From Kitasatospora sp. NBC_00458 (GTDB lineage: Bacteria; Actinomycetota; Actinomycetes; Streptomycetales; Streptomycetaceae), in assembly GCF_036013975.1 (NCBI RefSeq), contig NZ_CP107904.1, forward strand, positions 5,419,001 through 5,483,000: DNA of 64,000 nt, in the 5' to 3' direction. The notes below the pieces were generated by a model. The model worked only from the letters and a program-made list of their open reading frames with translations. It searched no databases and was not told where the DNA came from. The translations under genes and the position numbers were made by a program. Every line of letters begins with the position of its first letter. The first letter of the stretch is position 1. Shown one piece after another: positions 52,302 to 60,337 of this stretch.

Positions 52302-52934
52302 ATGAGTGACATTCAGAGCGGCGGCCCCTCCGTCCGGGTGCTGCTGGCGGAGGACCAGGGCATGGTCCGGGAGGCGCTGGCGGCGCTGCTCGGACTGGAG
52401 GGGGACATCGACGTGGTCGCCCAGGTGGGGCGCGGCGACGAAGTGGTGGACGCGGCGGTCGCGCACGACGTGCAGGTGGCCGTGCTGGACATCGAGATGC
52501 CGGGGATGACCGGCATCGAGGCGGCGGCGCTGCTGCGCAGGCACCGGCCGCAGACGAAGGTGGTCATCGCGACCACCTTCGGCCGGCCCGGCTACCTGCG
52601 GCGGGCGATGGAGTCGGGCGCGGACGCGTTCCTGGTGAAGGACGCCCCGGCGGCCGAGCTGGCCGAGGCGATCCGCCGGGTGCTGCGCGGCGAGCGGGTG
52701 ATCGACCCGGTGCTGGCCGCCGCCGCGCTCGCCGAGGGGGCGAACCCGCTGACGGCGCGGGAGCGGGACGTGCTGGCGGCCGCGGCGGACGGCGCGGTGA
52801 ACGCGGAGATCGCGCGGCGGCTGCACCTCTCCGAGGGGACGGTGCGCAACTACCTGTCGATGGCGATCCAGAAGACCGAGGCCCGCAACCGCACCGAGGC
52901 GGTCCGGATCGCCCGCGAGAAGGGCTGGCTGTAG
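52302..52934 (+). CDS. LuxR/NarL-type response regulator
   Basis: A 210-residue response regulator. The receiver has E17/D18 acid pocket, phospho-acceptor D63 (VLDIEMPGMTG), T91 and K113. The C-terminal LuxR helix-turn-helix is LTARERDVLAAAADGAVNAEIARRL...EGTVRNYLS (written with gap). This type pairs with DesK-type kinases such as the one ending at 50.9 kb. It may bind the 20-bp palindrome before the exporter operon. The ATG is 8 nt after a TAGGGT box. Confidence 0.93.
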   Translation: MSDIQSGGPSVRVLLAEDQGMVREALAALLGLEGDIDVVAQVGRGDEVVDAAVAHDVQVAVLDIEMPGMTGIEAAALLRRHRPQTKVVIATTFGRPGYLRRAMESGADAFLVKDAPAAELAEAIRRVLRGERVIDPVLAAAALAEGANPLTARERDVLAAAADGAVNAEIARRLHLSEGTVRNYLSMAIQKTEARNRTEAVRIAREKGWL

Positions 52935-53027
52935 CGCGGCGGCCCCCCTCCCCGGCCGGTGCCCGCGCCGGCAGGTGCCCGCGCCGCCGTCGGCCGGGCG
53001 GCAGGCGCGCCGGAGGGCGGGGACCGC

Positions 53028-53909
53028 TCAGTTCAGCCGGTGCCGCGCCGCCCGGGCCTCCTGGCGGACCTTGGCGGCGGTGTCCGGGTCGAAGGCGTCC
53101 AGGATCTCGGCGTACTCGTCCATCTCCTCGGCCCCGCCCAGGAAGTCGCCGGTGCGGACCAGCAGTTCCGCCCGTTCCAGCCGGAGCTGGGCGGGGTGGC
53201 GGGGGAGGAGCAGGCCGAGCTCGGTGGCCCAGAGCTGGGTGCGGGCGTGCTCCGGGCGGTCGGCGGCCCAGGACCGGATGTTGCCGAGCACCCGCAGCAC
53301 GATGTCCAGCGGCGCCGCGGGGGTGAGCAGTTCGGGGGTGAACTCGTGCCCGGTGGCGCTGACCAGCCGCGCCGCGTCCGGCAGGTCGAGCAGCCGCCCG
53401 CCGTGGAACGGGTCGGCCAGCACGTAGTCCTCGCCGCCGGCCGGGCCGCCGACCGCGACGATGAAGTGGCCGGGCAGCGCGATCCCGTGCACGGCGATCC
53501 CGGCCCGACGGCCGACGGCCATCCAGACCAGCGCGAGCATGATCGGCAGCCCGCGCCGGCGCCGCAGCACGTCGGGCAGCAGCGAGGACTCCAGCCGCCG
53601 GTAGTCGGACTTCCGCCCGTGGAACCGCTCCCGGCCGCCGAGGACGGCCGACAGCAGGGCCGCGGTCTCCTCCGGCCCGGCCGGGGCCCGTTCGGCGACG
53701 GCGAGCCGGACCGCGGCCGCGTGCCGTTCGAGCGCGGCCTCGCAGGCGGCGAGCAGGGCCGCGAGGGCGGGCGGACCCGGCAGGTCGTCCGGGTCGTCGG
53801 GGTCGGGGGCGCGGGTGTGCTCGGCGGCCGCGAGCAGGCAGAGCAGCACCGGATCGGGGTGCTCGGCCCGGGCCTCGGTCCGGAAGCGTGCTCTGCTCTG
53901 CTCGGTCAC
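53028..53909 (-). CDS. SirB1-like transglutaminase-fold protein
   Basis: A 293-residue cytoplasmic protein of the SirB1/DUF1347-like group, with a transglutaminase-like core. Typical blocks: SSLLPDVLRRRRGLPIMLAL, GHFIVAV and LADPFHGGRLLD. The usual catalytic Cys is not visible in the SSLLPDVL segment, so a non-enzymatic role is likely. A C-terminal helical TPR-like part (NIRSWAADRPEHA...RLERAELLVRTGD) follows. Converges with the response regulator gene. Confidence 0.85.
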   Translation of the reverse strand: MTEQSRARFRTEARAEHPDPVLLCLLAAAEHTRAPDPDDPDDLPGPPALAALLAACEAALERHAAAVRLAVAERAPAGPEETAALLSAVLGGRERFHGRKSDYRRLESSLLPDVLRRRRGLPIMLALVWMAVGRRAGIAVHGIALPGHFIVAVGGPAGGEDYVLADPFHGGRLLDLPDAARLVSATGHEFTPELLTPAAPLDIVLRVLGNIRSWAADRPEHARTQLWATELGLLLPRHPAQLRLERAELLVRTGDFLGGAEEMDEYAEILDAFDPDTAAKVRQEARAARHRLN

Positions 53910-53967
53910 AGTGGCTGCGGCGGCTTTCTGGGGACGGGCGGACGGTCAGGCGGTTCACGCGCGGGCG

Positions 53968-54987
53968 CTACCCCTGGGGGAGGCGCGCGTAGTGGTAAGT
54001 GTGACTGGTCGTGAAGCCGAGTCCGTCATAGAGCGCGATGGCGCCGTCGTTCTCCGCCTCGACCTGCAGGTAGCCGCCGGTGGCGCCCTCCTCGGCGGCC
54101 CGGGCGGCGAGCACCGCCATCAGCGCGGTGGCCAGCCCGGCCCGCCGTGCGTGGGTGGCGACCTCGACCGCGCCGAAGCAGGCCCAGGCGCCGTCGACGA
54201 CGCAGCGCCCGATCGCCAGCGGGGGCCGGCCCTCGGCCCCGGGCACGCTCGCGAACCAGACCGACGGCCCGCCGTGGATCACCCGCAGGGCGGCCTCCTC
54301 CACCGCCGGGTCGTCGCCGGCCCGCCGGTACAGCGACAGCCACTGCGGCCCGGCCGTCCGGGACAGCCGCACCCGCCCGACCGCCGCGGGGGCGCCCGCC
54401 CGGGCGAGCCCGGCCAGCGGGACGACCCGCACCAGGGTCGGCGAGTACGCCGCGCCCAGCCGGTCCAGTTCGGCGCGCAGCCGCTCCGGCGAGCCGGGGG
54501 TGGACACCTCGACCCAGGCGGGCAGCCCGCGCGCCGCGTACCAGGCGCGGACGGCCGCGAGCGCCTCGTCGAGCGGGAGTCCGGGGTCGCCGAGCGCCTG
54601 GACGGAGTTGGCCCGCCGGGTGAATCCGGCCGACGCCCGGAGCGTCCACTCGCCGAGCGGCTCCTGCTCGACGGCGGGCCAGCCGCGTGCGGCGATCCGC
54701 TGGAGTTCGACCGGGGCGGTGGCCGGCAGCGGGGCGCGCCGGGCCGGGAAGAGCGGCACCGCCTTGCCCGCGACGAGCAGGCGTTCGTCGAAGGTCACGG
54801 GCTCGCCGCCGCGCGGGACGACGGTCAGTCCCCGGTCGTCCCAGGACACGAGCACACCGATCACGTCGCGGAACTCGGGTCGGTCGTCCACGAAGCCGGA
54901 GACACGCCGCACGGAGACCCGCCGGCCCACGTCCGTACGGTCTATCCGGACTTCCGGACGGTCCTGAACCGGCCCTTCGGCGGCCAT
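53968..54987 (-). CDS. GNAT-family N-acetyltransferase with N-terminal SH3-like domain
   Basis: A 339-residue protein. Residues ~14-75 (GRRVSVRRVSGF...FRDVIGVLVSWD) form a small beta domain often found in Streptomyces and mycobacterial acetyltransferases. The rest is GNAT: late motif A around FGAVEVATHARRAGLATALMA (acetyl-CoA binding R-R-x-G-x-A) and YDGLGF near the end. Substrate unknown. Lies divergently upstream of fdxA. Confidence 0.85.
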   Translation of the reverse strand: MAAEGPVQDRPEVRIDRTDVGRRVSVRRVSGFVDDRPEFRDVIGVLVSWDDRGLTVVPRGGEPVTFDERLLVAGKAVPLFPARRAPLPATAPVELQRIAARGWPAVEQEPLGEWTLRASAGFTRRANSVQALGDPGLPLDEALAAVRAWYAARGLPAWVEVSTPGSPERLRAELDRLGAAYSPTLVRVVPLAGLARAGAPAAVGRVRLSRTAGPQWLSLYRRAGDDPAVEEAALRVIHGGPSVWFASVPGAEGRPPLAIGRCVVDGAWACFGAVEVATHARRAGLATALMAVLAARAAEEGATGGYLQVEAENDGAIALYDGLGFTTSHTYHYARLPQG

Positions 54988-55117
54988 CTGGGCACCTCCT
55001 GTGCATTTGCGGTCTCCGACCCGCGATACTAGGGGCGGGCATCGACGACGCCGCGCTCACCCGCGCACGCGAGAAAACAGAATGGGCCGACGTGCCCTTC
55101 CGAGGAGGAACGACAGC

Positions 55118-55444
55118 GTGACCTACGTCATCGCGCAGCCTTGTGTCGACGTCAAGGACAAGGCGTGCATCGAAGAGTGCCCGGTTGACTGCATCTACGA
55201 GGGCGAGCGATCGCTCTACATCCACCCGGATGAGTGTGTCGACTGTGGCGCTTGTGAGCCGGTCTGCCCGGTCGAGGCGATCTTCTACGAGGACGACACG
55301 CCGGAGGAGTGGAAGGACTACTACAAGGCGAACGTCGAGTTCTTCGACGACCTCGGCTCGCCCGGCGGTGCGTCCAAGCTCGGTCTGATCGAGCGCGACC
55401 ACCCGTTCATCGCCGCTCTGCCGCCGCAGAACGCCGAGCACTGA
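55118..55444 (+). CDS. fdxA: Seven-iron ferredoxin FdxA
   Basis: A 108-residue electron-transfer protein with a [3Fe-4S] and a [4Fe-4S] cluster. Expected ligands: C9, C17 and C50 for the 3Fe cluster; C21, C40, C43 and C46 for the 4Fe cluster. All are present, as is the extra C25. GTG at 55118 follows GAGGAGG. dapC starts 22 nt after its stop, so the two are very likely one transcript. Confidence 0.96.
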   Translation: MTYVIAQPCVDVKDKACIEECPVDCIYEGERSLYIHPDECVDCGACEPVCPVEAIFYEDDTPEEWKDYYKANVEFFDDLGSPGGASKLGLIERDHPFIAALPPQNAEH

Positions 55445-55465
55445 CCGATCGGTGGCAACTGAGCT

Positions 55466-56638
55466 GTGACTACCAAGAACAGCACGCACGCGCCGTTCCC
55501 GGGCCACCCGGGAGCGGCGCGCCGCGTTTCGGACCTCCTGCCGGTCTTCCCCTGGGACAAGCTGGAGCCGTACAAGAAGACCGCCCTCGCCCACCCCGGC
55601 GGGCTCTGCGACTTCTCGGTGGGGACCCCGGTCGACCCGGTGCCCGAGGTGGTGCAGAAGGCGCTCGCCGCCGCCACCGACACCCCGGGCTACCCGACCG
55701 TGTGGGGCCCGGTGGAGCTGCGCGAGGCGATCGCCGGCTGGCTGCACCGCCGGGTCGGCGCCGACATCGGCCCGCAGGCCGTGCTGCCGACCGTCGGCTC
55801 CAAGGAGCTGGTGGCCTGGCTGCCGACCCAGCTCGGCCTCGGCCCCGGCGACCAGGTCGCCTACCCGCGGCTGGCGTACCCGACGTACGAGGTGGGCGCC
55901 CGGCTCTGCGGTGCCGAGCCGGTCGAGTACGACTCGGTGGACGAGCTGGACGGCTCGCGGGTCCGCCTGATCTGGGTCAACTCGCCGTCCAACCCGACCG
56001 GCCGGGTGCTCGGCGCGGACGAGCTGCGCCGCACGGTCGCGTGGGCGCGTGAGCACCGGGCGCTGCTGGTCAGCGACGAGTGCTACCTGGAGCTGGGCTG
56101 GGAGGCCGACCCGGTCTCCGTCCTGCACCCGGACGTCTGCGGGGCCCCCGGCGACGGCGGGCAGCACGAGGGCCTGCTGGCCGTCCACTCGCTGTCCAAG
56201 CGCTCCAACCTGGCCGGCTACCGCGCCTCCTTCGTGGCGGGCGACCCGGTGGTGGTCGGGGAGCTGCTGGAGGTGCGCAAGCACGGCGGCATGATCGTCC
56301 CGGCGCCGGTCCAGGCGGCGACGCTCGCGGCGCTCGCGGACGACGCGCACGTGGCGGAGCAGCGGGAGCGGTACGCGGCCCGGCGCGCGGCGCTGCGGGC
56401 GGCGCTGGAGGCGTACGGGTTCCGGGTGGAGCACTCGGAGGCGAGCCTCTACCTGTGGGCGACCCAGGACCGGCCGTGCTGGGAGACGGTGGCCGAGCTG
56501 GCCGAGCTGGGCGTCCTGGTGGCGCCCGGCGACTTCTACGGGCCGGCGGGCGGGCGGTTCGTCCGGGTCGCCTTCACCGCGACCGACGAGCGGGTGGCGG
56601 CGGCCGTGGAGCGGCTGAACGCGGCGGCCGCCGGGTAG
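55466..56638 (+). CDS. dapC: Succinyldiaminopimelate aminotransferase (DapC)
   Basis: A 390-residue class I/II PLP aminotransferase. It makes N-succinyl-LL-diaminopimelate in the lysine/peptidoglycan pathway. The PLP lysine is K245 in SLSKRSNLAGYR. INSPSNPTGRVL-type block (VNSPSNPTGRVLG) and SDECYLELGWE are conserved. The start GTG gives LLPVFPWDKLEPYKK, the usual DapC N-terminus. It follows fdxA closely, a typical actinomycete pair, and ends before a 50-bp palindrome. dapE lies 2.5 kb downstream. Confidence 0.93.
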   Translation: MTTKNSTHAPFPGHPGAARRVSDLLPVFPWDKLEPYKKTALAHPGGLCDFSVGTPVDPVPEVVQKALAAATDTPGYPTVWGPVELREAIAGWLHRRVGADIGPQAVLPTVGSKELVAWLPTQLGLGPGDQVAYPRLAYPTYEVGARLCGAEPVEYDSVDELDGSRVRLIWVNSPSNPTGRVLGADELRRTVAWAREHRALLVSDECYLELGWEADPVSVLHPDVCGAPGDGGQHEGLLAVHSLSKRSNLAGYRASFVAGDPVVVGELLEVRKHGGMIVPAPVQAATLAALADDAHVAEQRERYAARRAALRAALEAYGFRVEHSEASLYLWATQDRPCWETVAELAELGVLVAPGDFYGPAGGRFVRVAFTATDERVAAAVERLNAAAAG

Positions 56639-56687
56639 CCGGCGGGTCCGTGCGGCGGCGGTCGCATCCGACCGCCCCGACCACCCT

Positions 56688-56737
56688 GCACGCGTGAGGG
56701 GTCGGCGTCCGATCGGACGCCGACCCCTCACGCGTGC
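56688..56737. terminator. 50-bp perfect palindrome, bidirectional terminator
   Basis: A 23-bp perfect stem (56688-56710 with 56715-56737) around gatc, itself a palindrome, lies between dapC and the converging secreted-protein gene. Confidence 0.88.
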
Positions 56738-56748
56738 GGCGGGCGGGA

Positions 56749-57534
56749 TCAGCCGATCGGCAGGCCGCCGAGCGCGCCGCCGTTGACGCCGCCGAGCAGG
56801 CTGCCGAGCGGGCCGGTGAGACCGGTCAGGCCGTTCAGCGGGCTGTTCGGGCCGAGGTCGGCGCCGCCCAGGCGGTTGGCGGAGCCGTGCTCGGCCAGGC
56901 CGAGCACGTCGGCGCCCGGCAGGTCGGCCGGGAGGCCGCCGGGGAGGGCGCGGGTGACGGCGCCCAGCGGCAGCGCGTCGGTGACGGTGCTGGTGCTGGG
57001 GACGGCGCTCGTGAGGCCCGAGGCGCCGGGGACGGCCTGGGTGACGGCGCCGGCCTGGGAGAGCCCGCCGACCGGGTTGGCGCCCGCGCCGGCGCTGCGC
57101 TGGGGGGCGCTGTGGCCGGTGACGGCCTCGCCGAGCTTGCCGGCCAGGGCCTTGGCGACCTTCGGGGTGACGCCGGAGAGCTGGCCGGTGGTGGCGGCGG
57201 TCTGGTCGACCGGGGCCGTCAGCGAGCTGGCCTTCTCGTTGGCCTCGGGGAGCTGCTGCGCGACGATGTTGCCGGTGGCGTCCGCGGTGGCGGGTACGCC
57301 CGCGGCGACGGTGGCGGCGCCGGTGTTCCCGGCCGCCTGGCCCAGCTCGTGGGTGGTGTGCTGGAGGGTGGAACCCGTGTCGGTGTTGGTCAGCTGGCCC
57401 AGCGGCGCGGCCAGGTCGCTCTTGGGCAGCAGCGCGTCGGCGGCGGACGCGGAGCCGGCCGCGACCAGCGGGGTCGCGCCGGCCGCCACGAGCAGCGCGG
57501 CCTGGGCGATCCGGCGCGTGAGGGGGTGAGACAT
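56749..57534 (-). CDS. Secreted Ala/Gly/Leu-rich protein of unknown function
   Basis: A 261-residue exported protein. The signal peptide (RRIAQAALLVAAGATPLVAAGSASA) is cleaved near residue 31. The rest is Ala/Gly/Thr/Leu-rich, with helical blocks (VAKALAGKLGEAV) and a Gly/Leu-rich C-terminus (LTGLTGPLGSLLGG). No catalytic motif or cysteine is seen. Similar Streptomyces proteins are often misnamed ATP-binding; no nucleotide-binding motif is visible. A cell-wall or extracellular role is likely. Confidence 0.78.
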   Translation of the reverse strand: MSHPLTRRIAQAALLVAAGATPLVAAGSASAADALLPKSDLAAPLGQLTNTDTGSTLQHTTHELGQAAGNTGAATVAAGVPATADATGNIVAQQLPEANEKASSLTAPVDQTAATTGQLSGVTPKVAKALAGKLGEAVTGHSAPQRSAGAGANPVGGLSQAGAVTQAVPGASGLTSAVPSTSTVTDALPLGAVTRALPGGLPADLPGADVLGLAEHGSANRLGGADLGPNSPLNGLTGLTGPLGSLLGGVNGGALGGLPIG

Positions 57535-57928
57535 GGGGCTCCTCGAAGGGGTCTGGTGTCCGTCTCGTCCGCCGGGCGGACGACGTTGTTACCGCTTGAG
57601 AAGCCAGAAGGTTTCGGTCGGTGCAAGGAAAGCGTCGCTCCGACCATCGGATCGTACGACCGTGCGCGGGCCGGCTCCGGAGGCCGGACCGGGGGTCTGC
57701 GAGGGGTGTGGGGCAAGGGGAGTGACGGTTCTGCGCCCGGCCGGTCCGCGGAACTCCTCCGTCCACCTGGGTTGACGGGAATCACCCGTCCGGCGGCAAC
57801 CCGGACACCAGTGCGTCAGCCGTCGGACCCGGGTGGTCCCAGCCGTCCTGCCCGGGCGGTCCCAGCCGTCCGGAGACACCGCTGCGCCGGGCCGCCCGGT
57901 CCTCCGGACGGCCCGGCGCAGCGCGGGC
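57535..57928. other. 394-bp gap between two minus-strand genes
   Basis: No gene. The end nearest the secreted-protein gene (57585-57660) is less GC-rich and may be its promoter. The middle has an imperfect direct repeat (ggtcccagccgtcc at ~57835 and ~57858). The left end holds the terminator of the lysozyme-like gene. Confidence 0.5.
57881..57922 (-). terminator. Terminator of the lysozyme-like gene
   Basis: A perfect 14-bp stem gctgcgccgggccg/cggcccggcgcagc with a 14-nt loop, 7 nt past the stop on the minus strand. Confidence 0.85.
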
Positions 57929-58960
57929 TCAGCTCTTCGCCGGAGGTGCCAGCGAGACCAGCACCAGCTTGGTCGACGTCCCGGTCGGCTGCGGCTTCCA
58001 GCCGTCCTCCGACTTCGACTTCCGCCAGACCTTCCCGTCGTACGCGACGGTCTCGATGCCCAGCTTCTGGGCCTGGGTCACCGCCCAGTGCGCCACCGCC
58101 CAGCCGCTCTGCCGCTCGGCGTCCGGCCCGGCGTCGGTGGAGGCGGTCGGGTCCGGGGTCAGCGAGACGGCGTTCTCGGCGCCCTTGACGGTGGACGAGT
58201 AGCCGGCGGCCGGGGTCACCGTGCGGCCGAACTCGCGGCGGACCCGGTCGCTCAGCACCTGGGTCCGGTCCGGTCCGGCGGCCGTCGCGGTGGCGCCGGG
58301 GGTGGCGGCGGCCGGGGCGGCGCTCTCCGCGTCCTCGTCGGGGGCGGCGAAGTCGTGCACCACGCAGTTCAGCGAGGCCGCCTCACGGCCGGTCAGCGCG
58401 GAGGCCAGCAGGGTGGCCTTGGTCTCGTGCTTGGCGTAGGCCTGCGGGTAGCCGCTCTTCTGCACCTGCTGGGCCGCGTCGGTCAGCGGCAGCCTGGTGT
58501 AGCCGGGCACCTTCACCAGGCCGTCGAGGAACTTGTTGGTCGCGTAGACCGGGTCCATGATCTGCTGCACGGTGCCCCAGCCCTGCGAGGGCCGCTGCTG
58601 GAACAGGCCCACCGAGTCCCGGTCGCCGCCGGTCAGGTTGCGGATCTTGGACTCCTGCATCGCGGTGGCCAGCGAGATGGTCACCGCCCGGTCCGGCAGG
58701 GCGCGCGAGTGGGCGACGGCGGCGATCGTCGCCGCGTTGGCCGCCTGCGGGACCTCCAGTTCGCCCTCGCCCGCCGGGGTCTTCACCGAGCAGCCCTCGG
58801 GCGTCAGCAGCTTCTGGTCGCGCAGCCAGAACAGGCCGGCCGCCAGCACGGCCAGCACCAGCAGGCCGAGCAGCACCGCCCGCAGCCCCCGGCGCCCCCG
58901 GGGCGCCGCGCCGTCGCCCCGACCGCCGCTCCTTCTCCTGGCCACCGCCGCCCCTTCCAA
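57929..58960 (-). CDS. Membrane-anchored lysozyme/transglycosylase-like protein
   Basis: A 343-residue exported protein. A basic tail and one membrane helix (about 26-46) are followed by a domain (about 70-200) with ISLATAMQESKIRNL (E103) and SVGLFQQRPSQGWG (116-129). This pair resembles the catalytic Glu and GLFQ motifs of soluble lytic transglycosylases, so peptidoglycan cleavage is plausible. A Pro/Ala linker and a ~70-residue C-terminal domain follow. Relatives are sometimes called heavy metal transporter, which nothing here supports. Start may also be at a GTG six codons in. Confidence 0.75.
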   Translation of the reverse strand: MEGAAVARRRSGGRGDGAAPRGRRGLRAVLLGLLVLAVLAAGLFWLRDQKLLTPEGCSVKTPAGEGELEVPQAANAATIAAVAHSRALPDRAVTISLATAMQESKIRNLTGGDRDSVGLFQQRPSQGWGTVQQIMDPVYATNKFLDGLVKVPGYTRLPLTDAAQQVQKSGYPQAYAKHETKATLLASALTGREAASLNCVVHDFAAPDEDAESAAPAAATPGATATAAGPDRTQVLSDRVRREFGRTVTPAAGYSSTVKGAENAVSLTPDPTASTDAGPDAERQSGWAVAHWAVTQAQKLGIETVAYDGKVWRKSKSEDGWKPQPTGTSTKLVLVSLAPPAKS

Positions 58961-59076
58961 CCGAGCTTCCGAACCGACACCGTACCCACTCGGACGGGTG
59001 TGCGGTGACCGGCGGTTGCGGCCGGAGGTGTCACGGCACGGCTACGGTGCCGCCCCGGTCCGAACCCCCGGCGGAC

Positions 59077-59082
59077 TAGGCT
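59077..59082 (+). promoter_or_regulatory. -10-like box (TAGGCT) of dapE
   Basis: TAGGCT, 8 nt, then ATG at 59091. No ribosome site. Leaderless arrangement. Confidence 0.45.
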
Positions 59083-59090
59083 GGGCGACC

Positions 59091-60164
59091 ATGAGCAGCC
59101 CGAAGACGTCCCTGGACCTCACCCTCGACGGCGGCGCGCTGACCGCCCAGCTGGTGGACTTCCCCTCCGTCAGCGGCGACGAGCAGGCACTCGCCGACGC
59201 CGTGGAGGCCGCCCTGCGGGCCTTCCCGCACCTGACCGTCGACCGGTACGGCAACAACGTGGTGGCCCGCACCGGCCTCGGCCGCGCCGAACGCGTGCTG
59301 CTCGCCGGGCACCTGGACACCGTGCCGATCGCCGACAACGTGCCGTCCTACGTCGAGGGCGACCTGCTCTACGGCTGCGGCACCTCCGACATGAAGTCCG
59401 GTGTCGCCGTCCAGCTCCGGCTCGCCGCCACCCTGCCGGAGCCCAACCGGGACCTCACCTTCGTGTTCTACGACTGCGAGGAGGTGGAGGCCCACCGCAA
59501 CGGCCTCGGCCACCTCGCGCAGGCCCACCCCGACTGGCTCGCCGCCGACTTCGCGGTGCTGATGGAGCCCAGCGGGGCCACCGTCGAGGGCGGCTGCCAG
59601 GGCACCCTGCGCGCGCAGGTCAGGCTCACCGGCGTCCGCGCCCACTCGGCCCGCAGCTGGCTCGGCGACAACGCCATCCACCACGCCGCCGAGGTGCTCG
59701 GCCGGCTCGCGGCGTACGAGCCGCGCCGGGTCGGGATCGACGGGCTGGAGTACCGCGAGGGCCTCAACGCGGTGCGGATCGACGGCGGCGTGGCCGGGAA
59801 CGTGATCCCCGACGAGTGCGTGGTGACGGTCAACTTCCGCTTCGCCCCGGACCGCGACGAGGCCGACGCCGAGAAGCACGTGCGCGAGGTCTTCGACGGT
59901 TTCGACCTCACCGTCACCGACTTCGCCCCCGGTGCGCTGCCCGGTCTGAACCAGCCGGCCGCCCAGGACTTCCTCGCCGCGACCGGCGGGACGGCCCGCG
60001 CCAAGTTCGGCTGGACCGATGTCGCCCGCTTCAGCGCGCTGGGCGTCCCGGCGGTCAACTACGGCCCCGGCGACCCGAACATGGCGCACAAGCGGGACGA
60101 GCACTGCTCGCTCACCGCCATCGCCGAGACCGAGGAGCGGCTGCGCGCCTGGCTGACCGGCTGA
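59091..60164 (+). CDS. dapE: Succinyl-diaminopimelate desuccinylase (DapE)
   Basis: A 357-residue M20-family metallopeptidase. It cleaves N-succinyl-LL-DAP to LL-DAP, the step after DapC. Metal-site motifs: LLAGHLDTVPIADN (H74, D76), CGTSDMKSG (D100), YDCEEVE (catalytic E130, metal E131) and HKRDEHC near the end. The lid domain (about 175-290) is complete. ATG at 59091 is chosen because the family begins just there and a TAGGCT box lies 8 nt upstream. Its stop lies in an 8-bp tandem repeat. Confidence 0.95.
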   Translation: MSSPKTSLDLTLDGGALTAQLVDFPSVSGDEQALADAVEAALRAFPHLTVDRYGNNVVARTGLGRAERVLLAGHLDTVPIADNVPSYVEGDLLYGCGTSDMKSGVAVQLRLAATLPEPNRDLTFVFYDCEEVEAHRNGLGHLAQAHPDWLAADFAVLMEPSGATVEGGCQGTLRAQVRLTGVRAHSARSWLGDNAIHHAAEVLGRLAAYEPRRVGIDGLEYREGLNAVRIDGGVAGNVIPDECVVTVNFRFAPDRDEADAEKHVREVFDGFDLTVTDFAPGALPGLNQPAAQDFLAATGGTARAKFGWTDVARFSALGVPAVNYGPGDPNMAHKRDEHCSLTAIAETEERLRAWLTG

Positions 60165-60192
60165 CCGGCCGACCGGCCGACCGGCCGACCGG
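60153..60192. repeat. 8-bp tandem repeat over the dapE stop codon
   Basis: Five tandem 8-bp units (two ctgaccgg, then three ccgaccgg). The dapE TGA stop lies in the second unit, so expansion would change only the 3' region. Confidence 0.8.
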
Positions 60193-60325
60193 CTTTCCGG
60201 CTGACGGGACCGGGCGGCGTACCGGACCGAAGTGTCAGGGCGACAAGCACATCAACGGCTGAACGCCACCGTCCGGTTGCCCAACCGACCTCCCACCGTT
60301 GCCTGAAAACGGGGATCGGCGGGCG

Positions 60326-60331
60326 TAGGGT
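60326..60331 (+). promoter_or_regulatory. -10-like box (TAGGGT) of the LOG-like gene
   Basis: TAGGGT, 6 nt, then ATG at 60338, without a ribosome site. Suggests a leaderless transcript. Confidence 0.45.
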
Positions 60332-60337
60332 TTCGTC

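Noticed and set aside
54026..57766. 1246-residue minus-strand ORF
   Set aside because: Crosses GNAT, fdxA, dapC and secreted-protein genes in the wrong frame; low-complexity Arg/Pro/Gly shadow.
57929..58960. Annotation as heavy metal transporter
   Set aside because: Only one membrane helix and no metal-binding motif. Lysozyme-like motifs explain it better.
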